This document shows, piece after piece, positions 9,136 through 17,633 of a stretch of DNA of 25,464 nt; within the stretch, counting starts at the first letter, position 1; every line of letters begins with the position of its first letter. The DNA is from a virus. The stretch covers positions 1 through 25,464 of the IMG/VR virus record IMGVR_UViG_3300042691_000479; one strand, given 5' to 3'. A model generated the notes under the pieces. It had not been told where the DNA came from and made no database searches. It saw only the letters and a program-made list of their open reading frames with translations. The position numbers were made by a program, and so were the translations under genes.

Positions 9136-9141
9136 TCCTTA
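9136..9141 (-). promoter_or_regulatory. Ribosome site fused to the upstream stop codon (356-aa gene)
   Basis: TAAGGA lies six bases before ATG 9129. Its TAA ends the 553-aa gene. Confidence 0.75.
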
Positions 9142-10800
9142 AGCGGGTAAATACTTGTGCGCTTTTGTATCAGCAGCAACATTTTTAGTTTTGCGGCGCG
9201 CCTTTTGGACGCGATCCATCATGGCGTAAAGCTTCTGAGCGCCTGCTTCTGTAGAGCCGTTGCCTAGTTCGGAAACAACTCTTGCTGGTACGACAAACTC
9301 GCCTGTGGCCAAGCGGGCCGGTTGTTTACCACCGATTGTCGCAGGAATTGAGTCAGACACGCCGTCACCGGGGCCTTTGAGTAAGCGGCCACCATCTGAG
9401 TAACTACCCAAATCAGAGATGCCACCACCGCCGTACATCATTCCACCTCCTGCAGCCTTTGGCGTGTAGGTTGTTGGTGAGAAGTAATTAACGCCACCAG
9501 CTCCGGGACGAGCTTTTGTGCCAGACGTTGGTCCGTAAGGTAATTGCTTGCGATCAGCCGACAACGAGGGGATAACAGCGCCAGAACCTTTAGAGTCACC
9601 GCCGCCCTTATTCATCATGGCCATAAGAGCCAACAACATCATCAACATATTGTTGTCTTTTTTATCGGCAGCAGCCGCTTTAGCGCCTTGGTTTGCCTTG
9701 GTATTGTCAATCGTTTTTGTTTCACGAATGATCTTATCAACGCCATCTTTATTGGTGGTGATAGTTTTGGTACCGTCAATAGTATTGGTAACAACCTTGT
9801 ATGTGCCATCTTTGTTATCAATGATGGTGCGACCGGGCGATACAACAGACTGCTGGCCTGTAATGGTTGGGTTATTGATGAAAGACTTCGGATCACCAAT
9901 TGAATACATTGATCCTAGTGGATTGGCTTTACTGCTCTGAGCCAAGAAGCCTGTTTCGCTTAATGTCCCACCAGTGCCTTTGAATGGGGTCAAGCCTGCT
10001 TTATCGTACTGAGAGTCAAGGTACTTCTCAATCTCAGGGAATGCGCCGGGGTTGTTCTTAACCAAACTGGTTAAAGCACTCTCACTGTACTCAGCCGGAA
10101 TGTACTTGCTTAAGCCTTGTCCACCGCCCATTTGCTCAAGGCCCATGCCGCGCGTTGAATCTCCAGACAAGCCCTGACCGTCTTTTGTTTCAAGGCCAGA
10201 TCTCAAACCATAGTCAACCGTTTCTGGTGAATAACGGGCAATTTCTTCTGCCGTACCAGAGCCTAGCAAGTCTTTAAGACTGTTAAATCCCTCGCCCGTA
10301 ATGCCTGTTGCACCAGTGACTGGATCAAACATCGAAAGCTGGCCACGACCCGTAGACTTAAGACCAGTGCCGCCAGTTGTATCTTTTTCAAGATCAGCAA
10401 GGCTAATTCTTTTTGAGCCAAGACTACGGCTTAAAGATTCTCCATCCCCTGAATCTGTTAACTTTGATAAATCAAACGCGCCTTCGCCAGCATCCAGTCC
10501 TGTAGTGTCTATACCAAGGCTTTCACCAAAGTCACCTGCAATTTTGCTAAAGTCAATTTCTCTGCCGTCACCACCGCCCAGCAAACTAGAGATGTCAAAG
10601 GCCTCTGGGCCCATATCTAAACCAGATAAATCTATTCCGCCACCATCGCCACCAAGCAGGCTTGAAATGTCAAAAGCTTCTGGGCCTAAATCCATGCCAG
10701 ACAAATCAATTCCAGATGAACCGCTGTCTCCACCAAGCAAACTTGAAATATCAAAGGCACCTTCGCCAGCGTCTAAACTGCCAAAATCAAATTCTTCCAT
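9139..10800 (-). CDS. Repeat-bearing virion-type protein with conserved C-terminal module, 553 aa
   Basis: The N-terminus (residues 12-116) is four diverged copies of a unit around AFDISSLLGG followed by IDLSG. The middle is polar and Thr/Gly-rich. Residues about 383-398 are a very Met/Leu-rich hydrophobic run (MLMMLLALMAMMN), perhaps a membrane-inserting helix. The C-terminal about 100 residues contain GPGDGVSDSIPA, GEFVVPARVVSELGNG and AQKLYAMMDRVQ; I recall this module from many structural proteins of aquatic phages, with no assigned function. The tail is basic. The ATG at 10800 has AAGGGG six bases upstream. The gene sits inside the ejection-type block, so a capsid-internal role is the best guess. 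Confidence 0.86.
   Translation of the reverse strand: MEEFDFGSLDAGEGAFDISSLLGGDSGSSGIDLSGMDLGPEAFDISSLLGGDGGGIDLSGLDMGPEAFDISSLLGGGDGREIDFSKIAGDFGESLGIDTTGLDAGEGAFDLSKLTDSGDGESLSRSLGSKRISLADLEKDTTGGTGLKSTGRGQLSMFDPVTGATGITGEGFNSLKDLLGSGTAEEIARYSPETVDYGLRSGLETKDGQGLSGDSTRGMGLEQMGGGQGLSKYIPAEYSESALTSLVKNNPGAFPEIEKYLDSQYDKAGLTPFKGTGGTLSETGFLAQSSKANPLGSMYSIGDPKSFINNPTITGQQSVVSPGRTIIDNKDGTYKVVTNTIDGTKTITTNKDGVDKIIRETKTIDNTKANQGAKAAAADKKDNNMLMMLLALMAMMNKGGGDSKGSGAVIPSLSADRKQLPYGPTSGTKARPGAGGVNYFSPTTYTPKAAGGGMMYGGGGISDLGSYSDGGRLLKGPGDGVSDSIPATIGGKQPARLATGEFVVPARVVSELGNGSTEAGAQKLYAMMDRVQKARRKTKNVAADTKAHKYLPA
10453..10767 (-). repeat. Four in-frame repeats (AFDISSLLGG...IDLSG) at the start of the 553-aa gene
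   Basis: Units start near residues 12, 39, 64 and 105. The first three are 25-40 residues long with nearly identical cores; the fourth is degenerate (AFDLSKL). The nucleotide copies are diverged at silent positions, so this is not a recent duplication. The Asp/Gly-rich tails of each unit resemble short linear binding motifs joined by flexible spacers. Confidence 0.9.
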
Positions 10801-10803
10801 GGC

Positions 10804-13224
10804 TTACCCCTTTTCTTTAGCGGTGGTCTTAGATGGACTCATCGCGTTTTGCATAATCGTATTCATAATTGACTTTTGTAAGTCTATTGGTTTATCTTGT
10901 AATAGGCTTGACAAAAGCTGTCCACTTACCCCTGTAAACATCTTCTGCATATCAGGCGTCAGTGTATCGGGCATAGCACTGTTAATCAAGCTGCTTGTAG
11001 CCATATTTGTGCCGGTATTTAACAGTGAAGACAAGCCAGCTTCGCCTATATCTTTTTTGTTAATTGCCGCACCTATCGTAGACGTAGCAAGGTTTGGAAG
11101 CGCTTTGGTTAAGTACTGATCTGCAAAGGCATTGCCAGTATCAATCGTTGGCATATAGTTTTGAGCAAGCACATTTGTTCCAGCGCCAGCAGCTCCAGTC
11201 AAGAAGCCCTTGCCAAACTTACCGCCACCCATTTCGGCCATAGCTCCGTTTATAAGGCCAGAACTAACAACTTTTGCCGCAGTTGCGCCCAAAGCCGGGG
11301 TTAAAGCACCAGCCGCAAGAGATCCAAGACCGCTTGTAGCAAACGCAATTGCAAGCTGGCCAATAGGGCCAAGATCCGCTACGTCTTTAATTAAATTCTT
11401 ACCAAATCCAACCGTTTCTACACGTTGCTCTGGCTTGGCTTTTCCATCAGCGTCCCAAACACCAGTAACACCAACCCTGTGCTGTGGCCACACTTTGTCT
11501 TCAGGCCTGCCACGGTAGCCGGTTAGAGTGCCGTTTGCATCGTATTGAGCATCAACAATCACACCAGCTGCAGTCTTGATTGGTTTTGTGTAACCAGACA
11601 ATTGCTGGGTTTGGTCTTCACCACTACCAGTGGTAGTGTAGACGGGCTCTAAGCCCTTGGTGTCTTTAACCTGACCCGGCAGTGTGTAAGTCTGGGTCTG
11701 GCCTTCACTGTCCGTATAGGTCTTAGTCTCTGGCTTGCCAACTTCAAGTTGCTTAGGAACATCGCCAAGAGTCTTTTGATCAAGGCCAATGAATGTCTGG
11801 AACATATGGGGCTGGAGTTTGCCGCCAAACTTTTCGTCAGCAATACGCTGTGACATCTTGGCCACTTTATCAATAGCATCAGCTTGAGCGCCATACTTTT
11901 CACGCAAAGCTGGGTCTGCATTAACAGCAGCCACAAAGTCTGTGTAGCCTTTGGTCAGATCTTCGGGCGTACCATTACCAGCCATAGAGTCACGCAAACC
12001 AAGAATTGGAACTGCTTTCTGAACTTTATCAAGGGCTAGGCCGTATAAACCCTTAAGTCTTGGATCTTTATTAGCGTTATCAACAAATGCTTGAAGATCT
12101 TTGGCTGACTTTGTGGGGTCAGATGTAAGGGTCTGAAGATCTGCTCCAAAGTTTTTTACAGGCGCAAGGTAGGCAGTTACGTCTTTACCAGTGATATTAC
12201 CGCCCAAAGCTTTGGCAATCTGGTCATCCGTAATACTGTACTTTTGTTGAAGCGCAAGAGCTCCCTTGGTTTTATCTAAGTCACTAACAGTAGGAGCTGA
12301 TAGACCCTTAACAATGCTGGCCAGACCTGTGTCAAAGGCCGTAAACATCTGATCTACGCCCTTCTTATTCAAGCCTGAGTACTGAGCAATTTCGCTGGAA
12401 TCTAGGCCGTACTTATTGGCGGCCTGATTGATTGCGGCCACTCTATCAAAATCAGACTTGGTCTTATCGTTTAATGTGTTGGTAATGTAATCTTTAATGC
12501 CGGTGCCGTAATCTTTTAAATACGGGTCTACAACATCCTTGCCATACATGGCCGTCAGATCGCCTTGGCTAATGCCTGCTTTCTGGGCGGCTTCCATGAT
12601 CTTATTGGTTCGCTCAAAAGGCGAAAGGCTGGCATCACCCATAACACCAGACACATAGTCGCGAATCTGAGTTGTGGTAAATGGCGTAACTGTGCCGTAC
12701 TTGGTTTCTTCTGGCGCTACCGGTGGTAGGTTGTTGTAGCTTAATGGTGTGCCTACAGGGGGAATTGGAGGAGGCGGTGTAACAGGCGGTAACGTTTGGG
12801 CCTGTGGAGTTAACGATGCAATACCGCCAGAAACACCAGCGCCCATAGAACCCGGTGGCGGGGTACGAACTTCATCTTGTGCAAACTCTTGTAGGGCAGG
12901 AGGTTGGTAAGTTAGCTCTTGAGGCGGTAAATTGGCTGGAGGTTGAACATCTACAGCCTGCTGTGGCTGTGGTAATGTTTGACCAAAATTAATGCCGGCA
13001 TTACTAAAGTAGTTACTAACAGTGTTAGCGTCATATCCAGTTGCCTGCGACAGCTGCTCTGGCGATACGCCGTATTGTTGAGCTGCATCAGCAATAGCTT
13101 GTGGATTGCCTATATTTGCTTGAACATAAGCATTAATATCGGCATTTGAAAATGCTGGTGTAGCTGGTGCCGTATTTTCAAATACGTCTTCACCAAACTG
13201 TTGCGAAAAATAATCAATGGCCAT
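10804..13224 (-). CDS. Large helical-repeat virion-type protein, 806 aa, probable ejection protein
   Basis: A helical repeat of about 50-58 residues appears at 27-77, 184-238, 241-298 and 299-356. Its pattern is I..YV, then I..AA.KYG(V/L), then a D/EQL..ATG-like turn, then V..Y. Copy one is separated from the rest by a Pro/Gln-rich linker (82-175). Residues about 605-690 are Ala/Gly-rich and hydrophobic (GPIGQLAIAFATSGLGSLAAG), suggesting membrane association. I recall this repeat from other aquatic phage proteins but know no function. The gene starts one base after the previous stop, with AAGG upstream. Length, repeats and hydrophobic tail fit an ejected internal protein that could help form a conduit across the envelope; this is inference. 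Confidence 0.87.
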   Translation of the reverse strand: MAIDYFSQQFGEDVFENTAPATPAFSNADINAYVQANIGNPQAIADAAQQYGVSPEQLSQATGYDANTVSNYFSNAGINFGQTLPQPQQAVDVQPPANLPPQELTYQPPALQEFAQDEVRTPPPGSMGAGVSGGIASLTPQAQTLPPVTPPPPIPPVGTPLSYNNLPPVAPEETKYGTVTPFTTTQIRDYVSGVMGDASLSPFERTNKIMEAAQKAGISQGDLTAMYGKDVVDPYLKDYGTGIKDYITNTLNDKTKSDFDRVAAINQAANKYGLDSSEIAQYSGLNKKGVDQMFTAFDTGLASIVKGLSAPTVSDLDKTKGALALQQKYSITDDQIAKALGGNITGKDVTAYLAPVKNFGADLQTLTSDPTKSAKDLQAFVDNANKDPRLKGLYGLALDKVQKAVPILGLRDSMAGNGTPEDLTKGYTDFVAAVNADPALREKYGAQADAIDKVAKMSQRIADEKFGGKLQPHMFQTFIGLDQKTLGDVPKQLEVGKPETKTYTDSEGQTQTYTLPGQVKDTKGLEPVYTTTGSGEDQTQQLSGYTKPIKTAAGVIVDAQYDANGTLTGYRGRPEDKVWPQHRVGVTGVWDADGKAKPEQRVETVGFGKNLIKDVADLGPIGQLAIAFATSGLGSLAAGALTPALGATAAKVVSSGLINGAMAEMGGGKFGKGFLTGAAGAGTNVLAQNYMPTIDTGNAFADQYLTKALPNLATSTIGAAINKKDIGEAGLSSLLNTGTNMATSSLINSAMPDTLTPDMQKMFTGVSGQLLSSLLQDKPIDLQKSIMNTIMQNAMSPSKTTAKEKG

Positions 13225-13225
13225 A

Positions 13226-13474
13226 TTAAACCTTAATCTTTAAACGATTGTCGGCGGTGTCTCGGTACACTTCGCCCACACGCAAATTAGCCAAGTCAGC
13301 TTGTGTTGGCAAAGTATCAATGTTGATATTTAACTGCGCAATATTGATTGGCTGAATAGCGTTTAAACGTTGAAAGAATAAGTTCAACACATTCAACATC
13401 TGGCCCATGTAGGCAGCGTCATACTCTGGCGGTGGAGCCGGTAAGCGCGGTGGAGCATCCTGCATAAAACTCAT
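13226..13474 (-). CDS. Small conserved phage protein, 82 aa
   Basis: The sequence has a Pro-rich N-terminus, a helical YMGQMLNVLNLFFQRLNAI segment, and a C-terminal TLPTQADLANLRVGEVYRD motif ending in a short beta-like LKIKV. From memory, this small protein often sits next to the gp10-like tail gene in aquatic phages. It overlaps that gene's stop by ATGA and has AAGGGG upstream. It is probably a minor tail or neck component; there is no direct evidence for a function. Confidence 0.85.
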   Translation of the reverse strand: MSFMQDAPPRLPAPPPEYDAAYMGQMLNVLNLFFQRLNAIQPINIAQLNINIDTLPTQADLANLRVGEVYRDTADNRLKIKV

Positions 13475-15405
13475 GAGTTACCCCTTCTGCCGTCTGTCTT
13501 AATGTCAATACGAGGTGCACCCAACTGCCAAGTAGTGCCGACTTGGGTGGACTCCATTTGGAATATCAACTGTCTACCACGAACGCGAATGTAGACTTGA
13601 CCCGTAAACTCCTCAATTGGAGCTGTTGCAATACGCTGAATAGATGCGTTGCTTGTCCCTGCGGTTGAGCGTGGATCAGTTGCGCCTGAACCTGAGTTCT
13701 CAAACGGAATCAACGTCATCGTACACTGAGGCGTTCCGCTGGTAGAACCACGAAAAGTCAAGTCAGGCAGGACGCGCCAGATAAAACCAAAGTTGTGGCC
13801 GTCATCAATGTCAAACTCAGAGGAGCTAATCAAGGCTGGGATAGCTGTAGTTGTGGCTGTAGAGTTATCGTCCACGCCAAGCTCATGATTAACCAGATTA
13901 TTAATGTACGTTGCACCCAAAGGATAGTTGCGTAAACCTGAATCAAGCCACGCAGATCGTGCCATTGTGCCGTAGTACCAGATGTCTTCAAGGTAGTTGT
14001 AGATCACGTACTTGTCCACGGTGTTACTACCAGCAGAACAATAGAACCACCAAGCTTCGTTAAAACCTTCGTTAGTTCCCGCAAATATTTGGGCTGCTTG
14101 CGTCAAATCAATGTCGCTAAAAATGTACTGGCGCAGGTCGCAGCGCAAAGTTTGAACACGGCCATCGTATTTGTAAAACTTGTCTACGCCCATCCAATAA
14201 ACCACGCCAGAAGCCAGACAGACTGCGTTCGGGCCAATGATTGATACGTTGTCACCTAGCAACTGAGAAGCCCAAACCACGGGCGGCCCTACATACTGAA
14301 GCGAATAAAGGGCAGAGTCTGTAAACACTACTATCTCTTGACGGGCTTGAATGGCGGTAACAATCTCAGAGCCGTGAGACAACTGTAAGCTACCCGCTTG
14401 GTTTGTAGGTGCAGGTGTCCAAACAAGAAAGTCTTCTTGATCTGACCAACGAATTAACAGAGGGTTTAAGGTGGATGAACTGTAGTCATCGCAACCAAAA
14501 GCAAACACAAACCGGCTTGCGTCAGATACAAATGTAGACAAAACAACCGAAGGTACATCTGCGTCTGCGCCCATAATGCTAGACACTAAAACGCCACGAG
14601 TGTTTAAACCATTTGTTTGATCCCAATAGTACAAACCACCGCCACGGGGGGCAAAGATTAAGTCTTCGCCAAAGTTGGATTGGCTCCATAGACGAAGGGA
14701 AGATGTAGAAGATCCACCTGTACCCCAGAGGCCAGCACCCCAAGCGCCAGCGCCCCAGCCTGTAAGTGGAACTGCGTATTCAGGGCCAACATTAAGTTGA
14801 TAGGCAGCCACAACAGAAGCCCCGCCGCCGGGAGAACCTGCAATAGCCGTAGCGTTTGGCGTGACTGAAATTGTGATTGTGTACGAGTTAGCGTTAATTA
14901 CAGTGACTTGAAACTCTTGATTGAGAACAGCAGCCGTGACGTTGGTTCCGCCCCCGCCAATAGTTGTTGCTCCGCTAAAAGTTACAAAGTCCCCCGTCAC
15001 GCAACCATGAGCCGTATCTGTGACCGTGACTGTGGTGGATGCTGTCAGCGCAAACGGGTTGTTATTGATGGTAGGTGCAGGAACTACACGCAGGGGCGTG
15101 ATGTCGTTGTATGACCCACCGGATTCAATGTAAAACTTTAAGTTAGTGCCTACACCTACTAGGTTGGCTCCGGTCAGTGTGACCCAATTCCATAGTGAGC
15201 GGCACACACCTTCGTAGGTTTCATCGGATATGCGAACCCAGCCACCAATCTTTTCAGGGGTTCCTGAACGGAAACGCACCTTCTCAGACTCATACCAACC
15301 GCCCGCTACGTTTGTGCCAGAATTGACAGACCCCAAAGCCTCGGATGCGTACCGTGTATTTTCGCGGTTAACCCCCGGACGAAATAGAATCTTTTTTAAC
15401 GGCAT
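13471..15405 (-). CDS. P22 gp10-like tail hub / packaged-DNA stabilisation protein, 644 aa
   Basis: The N-terminus (RPGVNRENTRYASE, GGWYESEKVRFRSGTPEKIGGW, SLWNWVTLTG, LVGVGTNLKFYIE) and the later QEIVVFTDSALYSLQYVG, VYWMGVDKFYKYDG and RCDLRQYIFSDI segments are the pattern I associate with P22 gp10-type tail accessory proteins, which plug the portal after packaging and connect to the tail needle and spikes. I chose ATG 15405 rather than the TTG two codons upstream because AAAGG is correctly spaced for the ATG. The previous gene's TAA lies inside that ribosome site. Length is within the range I would expect for gp10-like proteins of aquatic podoviruses. The many short beta-strand repeats fit a propeller-like hub. 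Confidence 0.88.
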   Translation of the reverse strand: MPLKKILFRPGVNRENTRYASEALGSVNSGTNVAGGWYESEKVRFRSGTPEKIGGWVRISDETYEGVCRSLWNWVTLTGANLVGVGTNLKFYIESGGSYNDITPLRVVPAPTINNNPFALTASTTVTVTDTAHGCVTGDFVTFSGATTIGGGGTNVTAAVLNQEFQVTVINANSYTITISVTPNATAIAGSPGGGASVVAAYQLNVGPEYAVPLTGWGAGAWGAGLWGTGGSSTSSLRLWSQSNFGEDLIFAPRGGGLYYWDQTNGLNTRGVLVSSIMGADADVPSVVLSTFVSDASRFVFAFGCDDYSSSTLNPLLIRWSDQEDFLVWTPAPTNQAGSLQLSHGSEIVTAIQARQEIVVFTDSALYSLQYVGPPVVWASQLLGDNVSIIGPNAVCLASGVVYWMGVDKFYKYDGRVQTLRCDLRQYIFSDIDLTQAAQIFAGTNEGFNEAWWFYCSAGSNTVDKYVIYNYLEDIWYYGTMARSAWLDSGLRNYPLGATYINNLVNHELGVDDNSTATTTAIPALISSSEFDIDDGHNFGFIWRVLPDLTFRGSTSGTPQCTMTLIPFENSGSGATDPRSTAGTSNASIQRIATAPIEEFTGQVYIRVRGRQLIFQMESTQVGTTWQLGAPRIDIKTDGRRGNS

Positions 15406-15414
15406 TAGCAACCT

Positions 15415-15852
15415 TTATTTACTGGCAACGCCTTTGGTCTTCTCAAAAGAACGCATACCGGCAATGCCCAAGATGCCTGATAATATCACCCAAAGTTGGT
15501 CTGCGTCCAGTACCGGAGGGGGATCCATACCAGTAGGAACCCAGCCCATAGCTTGTAGGTATTTCCACGCCCACTGTAACAGCGGATATAGTAGGAACTG
15601 ATAGCCCATAGCAGCTACACCGATCCAACCGATAGCAGGGCGCCAGCCGCTGACAAACACGCTAGAAGACGCAGCTTCAATCTTGTTGACTTCAATCTGG
15701 GCTAAATCTGTGGCTTGGTCAATGCGCTTCTCTTCAAGATCAAGCTTACGCTGCTCAATCTCCATCTCCATGCGTTCTTTGTCGGTAGTGACCAGATCAC
15801 CAGCCACCTTACCAACAGCTTCAATAATTGATCCAACGGCAAGCAAGCTCAT
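15415..15852 (-). CDS. Holin, GTA-type 3-TM family, 145 aa
   Basis: A charged helical region (residues about 22-60, KERMEMEIEQRKLDLEEKR) is followed by FVSGWRPAIGWIGVAA, PLLQW and a second hydrophobic stretch (LWVILSGILGIAGM). This is the layout of the HOLIN 3TM family first named from gene transfer agents (GTA_holin_3TM). The gene overlaps the lysozyme stop by ATGA and has AAAGG upstream. It would open the inner membrane so that the lysozyme encoded just before it can reach peptidoglycan. The family match is from memory but distinctive. Confidence 0.9.
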   Translation of the reverse strand: MSLLAVGSIIEAVGKVAGDLVTTDKERMEMEIEQRKLDLEEKRIDQATDLAQIEVNKIEAASSSVFVSGWRPAIGWIGVAAMGYQFLLYPLLQWAWKYLQAMGWVPTGMDPPPVLDADQLWVILSGILGIAGMRSFEKTKGVASK

Positions 15853-16364
15853 GCTAGACCTTTCAACGTACGGTTAATCCAACCCAGCAGGAACTTTGAC
15901 TGTGTTTTGTTTTTGTTGCAAATTTCAGCGTAACGGGCAATCTTTGCCAAAGCGTATGCCTGTTTAAATTGCTGACCGTCTGTAACTTGGTTAAGTTTCT
16001 CTACAGTTTTAGCGCCGATGCCGCCGTCAGGGGTAGCACCAACAATCAACTGAGCCAGTTTCACAGCCATGCCCATGCCTGCGTTTACGCCAAAGTTAAA
16101 GATGGTATTAGCCACATCTTGGTTTGAAATCTCATTACCGCGCATCTTGTCCCAGAACTCAACTCGGTAGAACTCACGCACCATAGGCGTAAGGGAGCCA
16201 CCAAACTCCTTCTTATCTACCAGCGCCCAGCCGGGCCACTGCGGGTTTTTGTTTCTAGCAATACCAGCGTAGGTCATACCGCCCGTGTCGCCGGGTACTT
16301 CATGGAGGACATAGCCGCCCTCGTCTTTCATCATCTGCTCAAAGGCTGGTTCAAACTGCGCCAT
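15849..16364 (-). CDS. Endolysin: GH108-type lysozyme, 171 aa
   Basis: The N-terminal domain has KDEGGYV with the expected catalytic Glu at residue 15, then PGDTGGMTYAGIARNKNPQW. This is the hallmark of glycoside hydrolase family 108 muramidases. The C-terminal half (NFGVNAGMGMAVKLAQ, GGIGAKTVEKLN) is the peptidoglycan-binding type 3 domain that usually follows. Length is typical for the family, and there is no signal peptide, so export depends on a holin. The start overlaps the upstream stop (TAATG) with AGGAG about ten bases before. It cleaves host cell-wall glycan at lysis. Confidence 0.94.
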   Translation of the reverse strand: MAQFEPAFEQMMKDEGGYVLHEVPGDTGGMTYAGIARNKNPQWPGWALVDKKEFGGSLTPMVREFYRVEFWDKMRGNEISNQDVANTIFNFGVNAGMGMAVKLAQLIVGATPDGGIGAKTVEKLNQVTDGQQFKQAYALAKIARYAEICNKNKTQSKFLLGWINRTLKGLA

Positions 16365-16975
16365 TACTGTTTACTCCTTGAAAGCATGGTTGCCGCAATA
16401 TCCATCATGGTTTTTGCTACCTGAATGTCGGCGGGTTCATTATCCCATCCCACAGTAATTTGGCCTACAAATCTGCTTGGGTCAGGCGGCACACTAACTC
16501 TGCAAGTGTAAGTAACACCCTTGGCGATGTACCACAAGCCCATCTCGGACTGCGCTGACTTGTACTCACCACAAGGTGTCTCGCCAGCCATTAACTTAAC
16601 TACATCCGAATTGTTGCCTGCGTTCTGTGTAAACAGGCCCACATCCAGCCCATCGTTGGTTTTGTCTCGGCCTTCTTTGGTGTAAGCGCGGTACAGCACT
16701 CTAGTTCCAAACATAGGATTCACTTTGAACACGGCAACAATGGTAGCGTTGGTGGTTTTAAACAAGTGAGCGGCGGCATCTTCTACCCTGTCCTCGACAA
16801 TGCTTGGCATCTTCTTGGACTCTTTGTACGCACCCATTAGCAGTTCTTGGTTCTGCCAAACAAAGTACCCAGAGAACGCAAACACCGCCATGAGTATCAG
16901 CGCGAACAGTTTAAACGGGCTATCCACATAGGACAGCACCTTGCTTAGTATGTCTGCTGGCTTTTCGTCACTCAT
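16364..16975 (-). CDS. Membrane-anchored lysis-region protein of unknown function, 203 aa
   Basis: The N-terminus is short and cytoplasmic-looking, followed by one membrane helix (about residues 21-40, KLFALILMAVFAFSGYFVW). The remaining 160 residues are soluble, mixed alpha/beta, with two Cys (in TPCGEY and YTCRV) that could pair. The soluble part (VAVFKVNPMFGTRVLYRAYTKEG, then MGLWYIAKGVTYTCRV) faintly recalls GAF/PAS-like sensor folds, but this is a weak impression. It overlaps the 53-aa gene by ATGA and the lysozyme by one base, so it belongs to the lysis operon. It could be a spanin-like or lysis-timing protein. Confidence 0.85.
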   Translation of the reverse strand: MSDEKPADILSKVLSYVDSPFKLFALILMAVFAFSGYFVWQNQELLMGAYKESKKMPSIVEDRVEDAAAHLFKTTNATIVAVFKVNPMFGTRVLYRAYTKEGRDKTNDGLDVGLFTQNAGNNSDVVKLMAGETPCGEYKSAQSEMGLWYIAKGVTYTCRVSVPPDPSRFVGQITVGWDNEPADIQVAKTMMDIAATMLSRSKQ

Positions 16976-17133
16976 CCTAGTCCAATCATTCCAAGTAGTT
17001 TATTCACAATCTTATTTGACAAGTCATCAGGCAGGAACTGGAGAAACCCAAGCACCCACCAAGCAATGCACAACCGCACAAAGACTTTAAGGAAGAGGTC
17101 AAATTGCTTTTGGTACTCATTCACCGCCCACAT
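16972..17133 (-). CDS. Small single-TM protein in the lysis cassette, 53 aa
   Basis: A 53-codon frame, easily overlooked, fills the gap between two larger genes. The peptide begins MWAVNEYQKQF, has one membrane segment (about residues 11-34, rich in Phe, Leu, Val and Trp), and ends KIVNKLLGMIGLG. It ends with an ATGA overlap onto the next gene. A GTG at 17124 overlaps the previous stop (GTGA) and, with AGGA upstream, may be the true start, giving 50 aa. Tight packing between lysis genes supports a real gene; a holin-like or antiholin-like role is inference. Confidence 0.7.
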   Translation of the reverse strand: MWAVNEYQKQFDLFLKVFVRLCIAWWVLGFLQFLPDDLSNKIVNKLLGMIGLG

Positions 17134-17633
17134 CCTGCTTTGCCGCACATATTTTGCAACTCAGTCAAGCCAAAAGCAATCAGCGTTACAAGAAAAACAA
17201 TTGCCAATCCAGCTACCAAGTAAACCGTCTGTTCTTCCTCAGCTTCCTTGGCCTTCTTCTCTTCAAGCCGTAGCGCCTTCATCTCTTTGGCATCTGCCAA
17301 GTCCATTGCGGCTTGCCGTGCTTTAATTTTCTGCCATACGTCCATCTTGCCAGTAGTCATAAAGAGCAGTTTTAACTCCTCCTCAAACGCTCTGGCTTGC
17401 TCAAGCACCATCTCAATTTGTAGCGCGGTTCCCATGTTGGAACCCTTCTTGGAACGCTTGGCCTCGATCATCGCCTTGGTAGCGGTGCTCCTAGCATCAA
17501 ACATCTTGCCGATCATCGGGGCAAGACCACCTAAATCATTGGCAACCTTGCTGGCCTTTTTGACCATGCTGATAGCATTTTGCAACCCATCCAGTGCTGC
17601 TATGGGGTCTATTGGAATCACACTAAAGTCCAA
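17121..17633 (-). CDS. Coiled-coil membrane protein of the lysis cassette, 170 aa
   Basis: Residues 10-60 are helical and amphipathic. Residues 68-110 contain ALQIEMVLEQARAFEEELKLL, then a short loop and VWQKIKAR. Residues 111-135 are a charged helix, and 136-156 one strong membrane helix (VYLVAGLAIVFLVTLIAFGL), followed by a Cys-containing tail. I recall marine phage proteins with the same layout (a helix with EEL, a loop ending in W, a charged helix, then TM) and no known function. The apparent start is TTG at 17633, overlapping the end of the 30-aa gene, with no good ribosome site, so coupling is likely and the start is uncertain. Context suggests lysis. Confidence 0.82.
   Translation of the reverse strand: MDFSVIPIDPIAALDGLQNAISMVKKASKVANDLGGLAPMIGKMFDARSTATKAMIEAKRSKKGSNMGTALQIEMVLEQARAFEEELKLLFMTTGKMDVWQKIKARQAAMDLADAKEMKALRLEEKKAKEAEEEQTVYLVAGLAIVFLVTLIAFGLTELQNMCGKAGCGR

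Noticed and set aside
10301-11119. Plus-strand 272-codon frame over the junction of the 553-aa and 806-aa genes
   Set aside because: It is Pro/Ser-rich antisense of the AFDISSLLGG repeats and neighbouring sequence. It spans two well-supported opposite genes and a real junction.
16976-17120. Possible promoter or terminator gap between lysis genes
   Set aside because: The interval is filled by the 53-aa membrane peptide frame, and no hairpin with a T-run or clear promoter boxes were seen.
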